From contig JAAZNR010000398.1 in NCBI GenBank assembly GCA_012798155.1, positions 1 through 6,249 of the forward strand: a stretch of DNA of 6,249 nt. Direction: 5' to 3'. The translations under genes were made by a program, and so were the position numbers. This document shows, piece by piece, positions 1 to 4,804 of this stretch (positions are counted from its first letter, which is position 1; the number at the start of each line of letters is the position of its first letter). The notes under the pieces are model-generated. The model was not told where the DNA came from. It did not search any database and saw nothing but the letters and a program-made list of their open reading frames with translations. Source of the DNA: Thermogutta sp. (GTDB lineage: Bacteria; Planctomycetota; Planctomycetia; Pirellulales; Thermoguttaceae).

Positions 1-1126
1 AAAGGGGGCCGAGGACCACCGGTTCTTCCCGCCCCTGGAATTGCATGCGGACGCGGGCGTCGATCAGGTCCAAGACCGTGCCGAAGGTAGCGCGGGAAGG
101 CCGGGAGAAATCGGGCAAGGCCCCCTCGCCCGGCGGTTGCGACTCTTCCGTCCCGTCATAGGGGCCGTTCTGCCGGTAGCCCACGATGAACGTCGCCGCC
201 TCCGGGCCGAAGTCGGCCTCCAGCTCGCCGTACAGGGCCTCCAAGTCGTCCTGATTGATGTCGATTTTGGGGGAGCCGTCCGGGCGGACGTTCAACTCCA
301 TGCTGAACAAGGTCAAATAGGCGGCCCAGCCGCGATAGGCCGTGGCGTCGTTCACGCCCAGCGCCGAGAGCGTGTCCGGCACGGTCTCGCCCGGATCGAC
401 GAGGCCGTTGCGATTGCGGTCGGCGCCGAAGAGCAGGTCGGGCGTCACGCCGCGGACGAGGAGCAGTTCCTCGACCGTCTCCAACGGTCCGTTTTTGGGC
501 GCATAGGCCGGGCTGAGCGAGGAATAGTAGTCCACTTCCGCACCGAATTCCCGCGGTTCGTCGTCGGCGTCGATCCAATCCATGATCGCGTCGGCGACGT
601 CCTCGGTCATGCCGGGCAAGCCCATCAGAAGCTGCCGGCCGCCGTTTTCGACGTACTGATCGGCCAACAGCAGGCTGTTCAGATTCAGTTTGCCCGATTC
701 GTTCTCCAGACCGTAGCGGACGCCCGAGCCCGTGGCGTAACCGTCGTCGGCGGGCGCAAGCACCGAAAAGTAAGCGGTATTGCGCGGATCGGTCTCTTCG
801 AGGACGGGCACGCCGGCGAACCAGGTGGGGTTATCGTACCAGCCGCCGTTTTCGATCTGCTGATCCGGGTCCAGGGAGATCAGCAACCGGGCGACCTCGG
901 CGCCGGAGGCGGCCGCGGCACGAGCCTGCGACAGCCGGCCGTAGATTTCCGTCCCTTCCCGTTCCGCCAGCATCAGCTCGGCAAACGTCAAGGCCCCCAG
1001 GGCCAACAGGGCCACGGTGACGAGGACGACCAGCAGGATCATCCCGCCGCGCGCGGGGGGCGAACCGGCGCGGGAAAGGTGCCGATAGGCGACCGACTGC
1101 GATCGGGGCCTGGGGCTACCGGTCAT
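1..1126 (-). CDS. gspK: Minor pseudopilin GspK, C-terminus cut by window edge
   Basis: GspK caps the type II secretion pseudopilus in the inner membrane and periplasm, bound to GspI and GspJ. The frame is open from ATG at 1126 to the left edge, giving 375 residues and no stop. A basic leader ends in Gly-Gly at 27-28, followed by a hydrophobic helix at 29-50 (MILLVVLVTVALLALG). Position +5 is Val33 rather than Glu, as expected for GspK and unlike other pseudopilins. Residues 137-152 (RYGLENESGKLNLNSL) and 169-190 (LPGMTEDVADAIMDW, then IDADDE) are GspK family signatures. An EF-hand-like loop lies at 236-247 (DRNRNGLVDPGE). The ATG lies inside the end of gspJ (11-bp overlap) behind the purine-rich site GGAGGAGG, so translation is probably coupled. 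The family call is firm; the full length cannot be seen. Confidence 0.93.
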   Translation of the reverse strand, partial: MTGSPRPRSQSVAYRHLSRAGSPPARGGMILLVVLVTVALLALGALTFAELMLAEREGTEIYGRLSQARAAAASGAEVARLLISLDPDQQIENGGWYDNPTWFAGVPVLEETDPRNTAYFSVLAPADDGYATGSGVRYGLENESGKLNLNSLLLADQYVENGGRQLLMGLPGMTEDVADAIMDWIDADDEPREFGAEVDYYSSLSPAYAPKNGPLETVEELLLVRGVTPDLLFGADRNRNGLVDPGETVPDTLSALGVNDATAYRGWAAYLTLFSMELNVRPDGSPKIDINQDDLEALYGELEADFGPEAATFIVGYRQNGPYDGTEESQPPGEGALPDFSRPSRATFGTVLDLIDARVRMQFQGREEPVVLGPL

Positions 1127-2630
1127 TGCCGCCTCCTCCGCCTGGTCCGCCTGCTCCGCGTCCTCCGCCCCCGCCGCCTGCTCCTCCTCCGCCCGGAGGG
1201 CCGCCGAAACCGCCGCCTGGGGTCCCGCTAGCCGGTCGCCCGCCGGGGCCTCCTCCCCCGAAGCCTCCACCGGGAAAGCCGGGCGGCGGTCCGCCCGATC
1301 CCGGCGATCCCGATGGCGGTCGGCCCTGGCCCGGTGGACCTCCCGGCGGTCTTCCCGGCGGACCGCCGAAACCGCCTCGCTCGCCGTCATCAGGGGAGGG
1401 ACGTCCGCCGCGACCCCCGCCCCTACCGCCGTCCGAAGCGTCGCCGGGCCTGCCGCCGCGTCCGGAACCCCTGCCCGAACCGCCGTCCGAGGGACTGCCG
1501 TCGCGATCCGAATCTTGCTGCGTCCCCTGATCCTCTTCGCCGCCCATGCCGCCCTCCGAGCCGGCAGGACCGCCCGTCCCGCTCGTCCCCCCGCCCGTCG
1601 CCCCCAATTGTCCGGTCACGTGCGCCGCGGGCAGATACACGACCGTGCGATACATCCGCAGTTCGTCGTCGTCGGCGCCGATGAAACCGCCGGTGCTTGC
1701 CGTGCCCGTCCGGATCGCGGCATCGCGGCGGGATTCGGCGGGGCGAAGGTACAAGCGGATTTCGACGGCCGTCGGGAGCGTGCCCTGAAGGTCCGAATCC
1801 CAAGAGTCCATCCAACTCGAACCGTCGAAGTACGCGAACTCCACCGCCTCGACCTCCGGCGCGAGGGGCTGAAGCGTATTGTCGATCTGATCCAATTCCC
1901 CGGTGTCGGCGAGATAGGCGGTGACCGCCCGATCCAGCTCCCGGCGGACCAGTCCGCCTTGCTGCTCGAAGCCGGTGACCCCCGGCGTGCTCGCAATCGT
2001 GTAGCTCGAGGCCTCCGCCGGGTCCAAAACGAAGTACGTTACGGTCTTGACGTCGCTGACGCGATCGATCAGCATCCCGTCGGCGGAGAGGAAAATCTCC
2101 GACTGCAACTGATCGGGTCGCGGCAGGCGGCTGACGTCCACCTGAATCCAGTCGATCTCGCCGTACAAGCCGGGCACGCTGTGCGGCAGAGCGCCGGAGG
2201 CGGCGTCTTGACCCACGTCCGCGAAGGAGTCGTCGCTTTCGGAAAAGAGCATCGAGGCATCCAGCCCCGCCGCCGAGGCCGTGTCCGCCAGGTCGCTCTC
2301 GCCGGTCCGCGTCACCAGCCCCGGGATCAATTGGGCGAAATTGACGGGATCGTAGGGGACCGCTCCGCGAACGTCCTGGGCCATGCGTTCCAAGACCGCG
2401 CGGGCAAGCTGGGCCTCGGCCAGGCATGTTTTCGCGGATTCCACGGCCCGATAGTGAAAGACCGTCGCCGCTCCCATGGCCGCCAGTACCAGAGTCACCA
2501 GGGCCAGCGACAAGATGACTTCCAGGAGCGTGAACCCCCCCGCGCGACGCGGCCGCCGGCGCGAGGCTTCCCGCATCGCTCGGGGGCGACAAGGCGGCGG
2601 CGCAAAGCGGATTCCCACGCGGCGGCTCAC
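1116..2630 (-). CDS. gspJ: Minor pseudopilin GspJ with long Gly/Pro-rich tail
   Basis: GspJ joins GspI and GspK in the tip complex that starts pseudopilus assembly. I place the start at GTG 2630, which overlaps the gspI stop as GTGA and follows GGGAGGTG at good spacing. This gives 504 residues and a basic 32-residue leader before G32|F33. An in-frame ATG at 2576 would give 486 residues and a more usual 14-residue leader, but has no visible binding site. The prepilin motif is GGFTLLEVILSLALVTLVLA with Glu at +5. A globular region with the pattern VEFAYFDGSSW and VEIRLYLRP, typical of GspJ, runs to about residue 340. Residues 345-504 are a Gly/Pro/Arg-rich low-complexity tail. GspJ proteins are usually around 200 residues, so this one is greatly enlarged. 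The TAG stop overlaps the gspK start. Family call firm; start moderately sure. Confidence 0.88.
   Translation of the reverse strand: MSRRVGIRFAPPPCRPRAMREASRRRPRRAGGFTLLEVILSLALVTLVLAAMGAATVFHYRAVESAKTCLAEAQLARAVLERMAQDVRGAVPYDPVNFAQLIPGLVTRTGESDLADTASAAGLDASMLFSESDDSFADVGQDAASGALPHSVPGLYGEIDWIQVDVSRLPRPDQLQSEIFLSADGMLIDRVSDVKTVTYFVLDPAEASSYTIASTPGVTGFEQQGGLVRRELDRAVTAYLADTGELDQIDNTLQPLAPEVEAVEFAYFDGSSWMDSWDSDLQGTLPTAVEIRLYLRPAESRRDAAIRTGTASTGGFIGADDDELRMYRTVVYLPAAHVTGQLGATGGGTSGTGGPAGSEGGMGGEEDQGTQQDSDRDGSPSDGGSGRGSGRGGRPGDASDGGRGGGRGGRPSPDDGERGGFGGPPGRPPGGPPGQGRPPSGSPGSGGPPPGFPGGGFGGGGPGGRPASGTPGGGFGGPPGGGGAGGGGGGRGAGGPGGGGGNDR
1119..1598 (-). other. Low-complexity Gly/Pro/Arg-rich tail of GspJ
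   Basis: This is the coding stretch for the last 160 residues of GspJ. Its composition changes along its length: first an acidic part (EGGMGGEEDQGTQQDSDRDG), then Arg-Gly repeats (GSGRGSGRGGRPG and GGRGGGRGGRP), then Pro-Gly repeats (GGFGGPPGRPPGGPPGQG, PGGGFGGPPGGGG), ending in nearly pure Gly. It has no Cys and almost no large hydrophobic residues apart from scattered Phe. On the DNA it is a strongly G-rich coding strand. The frame is intact throughout, with no stop, which supports real translation. I know of no fixed role for such a tail in this family. Confidence 0.85.
1132..1139 (-). promoter_or_regulatory. Ribosome binding site of gspK inside the gspJ tail
   Basis: The minus strand reads GGAGGAGG, 5 bases before the gspK ATG at 1126. 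The same bases encode glycines near the end of gspJ. Similar GGAGG strings recur through the Gly-rich part of gspJ, so this one is defined by its spacing and not by its sequence alone. Confidence 0.6.
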
Positions 2631-3175
2631 GGTTGCGCACCTCCCGCGTCCTCTTCGCTCGGCGTTGCCTCGGACTCCGACGACGAACTGCCGGACCCCG
2701 ACGATGACGACGATGACTCGCCCGAGGCCGCACTTTCGCCGGGCTGAACGAATTGGTAGTCGGGATCGATGAGCCACTGCACCAACCGGGCTTCGGCGGG
2801 CCGCGCGATCACCGTTTCGTCCTGCCGCACGACAACCTCCACCCGCAAAAGTCCCTCGAGGTCCAGCGCCGACACGTCCACCGCATATAACCAGCCCGGA
2901 TCCACGCCGTCCACCACATCTTCCAAAGGCGTCTCGCTCGTCGATTCCAAGGGGAGCGAGCCGGCGATCAGCTCGGCCGCCAGGCCGTCGCACAGCATTT
3001 GGGCGGTGCCGCGGTCGCGGGCCAATCGGGCGTTGGCGTGGGCGGTCAGGACCAATTGCGAGACGGCGGCCAGCGACAGCATCAGAATGGTCATCGCCAA
3101 AATGACCTCCAACAGCGTGAATCCCGCGGATGCACGCCGGCGGAGGCGATCGGCGGTTCCCCGGCGCGACTTCAT
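2627..3175 (-). CDS. gspI: Minor pseudopilin GspI with Ser-rich tail
   Basis: GspI is a minor pseudopilin that nucleates the GspI-J-K tip complex at the inner membrane. The protein has 182 residues. An 18-residue basic leader ends in Gly18, followed by FTLLEVILAMTILMLSLAAV with Glu at +5, the prepilin peptidase and assembly signal. The rest fits GspI in size and layout: a helix with ANARLARDRGTAQMLCDGLAAEL at about 47-69, then beta-rich segments including LLRVEVVV (109-116) and ARLVQWL (129-135). The last 36 residues are a Ser/Glu-rich linker-like tail (GESSSSSSGSGSSSSESE at 152-169). The start ATG overlaps the gspH stop as ATGA and follows GGAGG by 6 bases, so coupling is likely. GspV-type naming or a generic prepilin call would be the alternative, but operon order favours GspI. 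Confidence 0.88.
   Translation of the reverse strand: MKSRRGTADRLRRRASAGFTLLEVILAMTILMLSLAAVSQLVLTAHANARLARDRGTAQMLCDGLAAELIAGSLPLESTSETPLEDVVDGVDPGWLYAVDVSALDLEGLLRVEVVVRQDETVIARPAEARLVQWLIDPDYQFVQPGESAASGESSSSSSGSGSSSSESEATPSEEDAGGAQP
2630..2737 (-). other. Ser/Glu-rich C-terminal tail of GspI
   Basis: Residues 147-182 of GspI are mainly Ser, Glu, Gly and Ala, with runs of six and four serines, and end in EEDAGGAQP. It looks disordered and acidic. The DNA also carries the ribosome binding site for gspJ near its end, so part of the sequence has two uses. Confidence 0.8.
2638..2645 (-). promoter_or_regulatory. Ribosome binding site supporting the GTG start of gspJ
   Basis: The minus strand reads GGGAGGTG, followed by CGCAACC and then GTGA. 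The GGAGG core lies 9 bases before GTG 2630. The bases before the alternative ATG at 2576 (CCCCCGAGCG) show no such site. This is the main reason to prefer the upstream GTG. Confidence 0.65.
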
Positions 3176-3867
3176 GGCACGCCTCCGGCAGCGGAGGGCG
3201 GAAGGCTCGCCTCGGTTCCCGATGCCGCCACGTCCGTGTGATAGGCCTCGCCGACCAGGACGGCCCCCGTCAAGCCGCGAAGCGAGACGTCGATCGCCCG
3301 GCCGTACTCGTTGCGGAGCGTGATGACCGCCGAGGTGGCCGTCCCATCCGGGAAAAAGAGGATCGTCCAACCCCCTTGCGTCCCGAAGCCGTCGGCCGCA
3401 AGACCGCTTTCGGCGAAGTCGGCGGAGCACAATTCGTCGGCCAGGACGTTGCCGTCGTGGACCACGATTTTTTCCGGCAGCTCTCCCTGGCTGACGGTCG
3501 CGGCGGCGTCCGGCGGTGCGGAACTGCCCGAGAGGCCCGTCCCGCCGAAGCTCCCCGTCAAAGACGCATCTTCGGAAGCGTCGCTGTACGGTTCGACGGT
3601 GTACGCGCCGCTCTCTTGCGAGCAGCGGAAGGCGTAGGTCGTGCCGCGCGACATGGCCCGATTGCGGGCCCGCAACCACTCCGCCCGAAGCTGATCGGCA
3701 GCCGTTTCCAGCCGCTGCGAGGCCATCGGCCGCATGACCGTGATGTAGGCCATGCTGCCGAGCACGCACATCAAGGTCAACACGAGGATGATTTCCAACA
3801 GCGTCAGGGCCCGGCGGTCGAGCCGCGAGTTCCGCCGAAGTCGATGGGAAAGTGCCGGCCGAGGCAT
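3172..3867 (-). CDS. gspH: Minor pseudopilin GspH (GspH/FimT family)
   Basis: GspH is a minor pseudopilin placed under the tip complex, joining it to the GspG fibre. From ATG 3867 it has 231 residues. The leader is basic and 20 residues long, ending DRRA, then LTLLEIILVLTLMCVLGSMA with Glu at +5. The residue before the cut is Ala20, not the usual Gly. The C-terminal part carries the GspH/FimT pattern: WTILFFPDGTATSAVITL at 167-184, then GRAIDVSLRGLTGAVLVGE at 189-207. Cys82 and Cys147 could pair in the periplasm. No good ribosome binding site precedes ATG 3867. Upstream starts such as TTG 3945 would overlap gspG and lengthen the leader, so the start is the least certain of the set. A 65-bp gap separates it from gspG, and its stop overlaps gspI. 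Confidence 0.88.
   Translation of the reverse strand: MPRPALSHRLRRNSRLDRRALTLLEIILVLTLMCVLGSMAYITVMRPMASQRLETAADQLRAEWLRARNRAMSRGTTYAFRCSQESGAYTVEPYSDASEDASLTGSFGGTGLSGSSAPPDAAATVSQGELPEKIVVHDGNVLADELCSADFAESGLAADGFGTQGGWTILFFPDGTATSAVITLRNEYGRAIDVSLRGLTGAVLVGEAYHTDVAASGTEASLPPSAAGGVP
3182..3186 (-). promoter_or_regulatory. Ribosome binding site of gspI
   Basis: GGAGG on the minus strand lies 6 bases before the gspI ATG at 3175, within the last codons of gspH. With the ATGA overlap this supports coupled translation and fixes the gspI start. Confidence 0.65.
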
Positions 3868-3932
3868 GGGAATCGCCGATCGAACGGGATGGAAGCCGGG
3901 GAAGGCCGAGGCGTGCCGGCGTTTCGGCAAGC

Positions 3933-4382
3933 CTAGCCGGCCCAACTGGTCACGTCATCCTCCGTGCCGTCCACGCCGTCCGGGCCGAAGGACCAGATAT
4001 CGGGGAAGCCCTCCATGTCGTTCTGCCCGGGGTACAGGTATTGGTACTCGTTGCCCCACGGATCGAGCGGGACGTACTGGCTGTCCAAATAGGGACCGTC
4101 CCATTTGGTGGGGTCGGGGAGGTCGGCCGGCGGTTGGATCAAGGCGTCCAGCGAAGCCGGGTACTGGTTAGTGTCGAGGTAGTACCGCTGGATAGGGGCC
4201 TTGAAGGCCTTGATTTGGGTACGCGCGGCATTGATGTACGCCCGCCGCTGAATCGGCCCGTAGGCCATCACCGCCATGGACGCGATGATCAGCAGGATCA
4301 CCAGGACCAACAGCACTTCGATCAGGGTCACGCCGCGGCGCGAGCGGCGACGGTCCGACCTCTTGGCTCGAACGTCGAACAT
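3933..4382 (-). CDS. gspG: Major pseudopilin GspG
   Basis: GspG is the main subunit of the periplasmic pseudopilus that pushes substrates through the outer-membrane secretin. The protein is 149 residues, a usual length. A 17-residue Arg-rich leader ends in Gly17, followed by VTLIEVLLVLVILLIIASMA with Glu22 at +5. The rest follows the family closely: IKAFKAPIQRYYLDTNQYP at 57-75, then SLDALI, YVPLDPWGNEYQYLYPG at 103-119, and IWSFGPDGVDGTEDDVTSW at 129-147. That last stretch holds the acidic residues that bind calcium in known GspG structures. The start has the best ribosome binding site in the window, fitting a protein needed in large amounts. Its leading gap of 418 bp could hold its own promoter, though I cannot point to one. 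Confidence 0.96.
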   Translation of the reverse strand: MFDVRAKRSDRRRSRRGVTLIEVLLVLVILLIIASMAVMAYGPIQRRAYINAARTQIKAFKAPIQRYYLDTNQYPASLDALIQPPADLPDPTKWDGPYLDSQYVPLDPWGNEYQYLYPGQNDMEGFPDIWSFGPDGVDGTEDDVTSWAG

Positions 4383-4390
4383 CGAAAGAA

Positions 4391-4398
4391 CTCCTCTC
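4391..4398 (-). promoter_or_regulatory. Strong ribosome binding site of gspG
   Basis: The minus strand reads GAGAGGAG followed by eight bases and then the gspG ATG at 4382. It is the strongest and best-spaced site in the window and sits in a non-coding gap, so unlike the others it is not shaped by an overlapping protein. Confidence 0.8.
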
Positions 4399-4530
4399 CC
4401 TTGCTAGCGTTGTACTTCCTTCCAAGGATTTCGCGGTTCCAAGGACCCTGCGGCGGCGAGGAGACCGTGCGATTTCAGGCCTCTCACGCCGCAAGGACCG
4501 TGCCAGGCTCGCTCGCCCCTTCCCGGTCTT

Positions 4531-4700
4531 GCAATAGCTCGGCCTCCGTGAGTGTGAACCCGAAACCCTGAAATACCTCGGCGTCCGTTAGTGTGAACCG
4601 CCAAGGCTGGAATACCTCCGCCTCCGTTAGTGTGCACCCGAAACCCCGGAATACGTCCGCCTCCCTTAGTGTAAACCCCAAACACGGGAAAATGTCCCGC
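4531..4700. repeat. 39-bp tandem repeat, four full units plus a decayed fifth
   Basis: Units begin at 4531, 4570, 4609 and 4648, each exactly 39 bp. A fifth at 4687 keeps only its first dozen or so bases in recognisable form. The best-kept part on the plus strand is TCCGTTAGTGTGAACCC with small variants; TAGTGT or GAGTGT is kept in every unit. Between-unit differences are single-base changes with no indels in the four full copies, so the array is old enough to have diverged but has kept its register. There are no unique spacers, so it is not a CRISPR. On the minus strand each unit is purine-rich (GGAGGCGGAGGTATTCC). It could be a minisatellite, a protein-binding array or a remnant of a coding repeat. 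Confidence 0.9.
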
Positions 4701-4765
4701 TTTCCGCCGCTCCCATCGCCCCTTCATGGGAAGAGGGCGGCGACGACTTCTCGCTGCGGGGGCGG

Positions 4766-4782
4766 GTCGATCCGGGATCGAC
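4766..4782. repeat. Inverted repeat downstream of gspF
   Basis: GTCGATCC at 4766-4773 pairs perfectly with GGATCGAC at 4775-4782 around a single central base. It begins 19 bases past the gspF stop in the direction of transcription. With such a small centre the RNA stem would have to open by a pair or two to form a loop. No run of T follows on the minus strand (CCCGCCCCCGC), so it is not a standard intrinsic terminator. It may be a dyad for a protein or an RNA-stabilising stem. Confidence 0.6.
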
Positions 4783-4804
4783 GATCAACGGGATCGACGA
4801 TCAA
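4773..4804. repeat. Perfect 16-bp tandem duplication over the gspF stop
   Basis: The plus-strand unit CGGGATCGACGATCAA occurs at 4773-4788 and again, with no change, at 4789-4804. The right-hand copy contains the gspF stop codon (4801-4803). Each copy contains the odd-length palindrome GATCGACGATC (five-base arms GATCG and CGATC around one base). Confidence 0.92.

Larger units (their letters stand above)
4383..4800. other. Repeat-rich intergenic gap between gspF and gspG
   Basis: This 418-bp gap holds, from the gspF side: most of a 16-bp tandem duplication, an 8-bp-arm inverted repeat, four 39-bp tandem units, then about 130 bp of non-repetitive sequence and the gspG ribosome binding site. 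Two small direct repeats occur near gspG: TTCCAAGGA at 4420-4428 and 4437-4445 (17 bp apart) and GACCGTGC at 4463-4470 and 4496-4503. I searched for a sigma-70 type promoter ahead of gspG and found no convincing pair of boxes. I see no T-tract terminator and no tRNA. The open frames that run through it are explained by the repeat period being a multiple of three. Confidence 0.7.

Noticed and set aside
41..1231. Plus-strand open frame of 396 codons
   Set aside because: It lies opposite gspK, which has clear family motifs. Its protein is Arg/Gly/Val-rich with no recognisable domain, as expected for an antisense frame in high-GC DNA.
1126..1530. Plus-strand Pro-rich open frame
   Set aside because: It is the complement of the Gly-rich tail of GspJ: GGN glycine codons read as CCN proline on the other strand.
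1423..2733. Minus-strand open frame of 436 codons within gspJ
   Set aside because: It is an alternative frame over gspJ, rich in Arg with no prepilin motif or domain; the gspJ frame explains the region.
1515..2747. Plus-strand open frame of 410 codons
   Set aside because: It is antisense to gspJ and the end of gspI, with no recognisable motif or plausible ribosome site.
4383..4530. Sigma-70 promoter ahead of gspG
   Set aside because: Several TTGGAA and TTGCGG strings occur, but none has a TATAAT-like box at 16 to 18 bases; calling one would be guesswork.
3130..4571. Plus-strand open frames opposite gspH and gspG
   Set aside because: Both overlap genes with strong family signatures and show no domain. 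The second simply runs on into the 39-bp repeats until a TGA near 4569.
4531..4700. CRISPR array
   Set aside because: Units abut in 39-bp register with similarity across the whole unit and no unique spacers; no cas genes are present.
4404..4727. Small minus-strand open frames across the 39-bp repeats
   Set aside because: The frame starting at ATG 4727 has no ribosome binding site, and the other (to 4484) can start only at a TTG inside the repeats. A 39-bp period keeps frames open without any coding role. I keep a coding origin only as a weak possibility.
4760..4804. Rho-independent terminator after gspF
   Set aside because: The inverted repeat is real, but the following minus-strand bases are C-rich with no T-tract.
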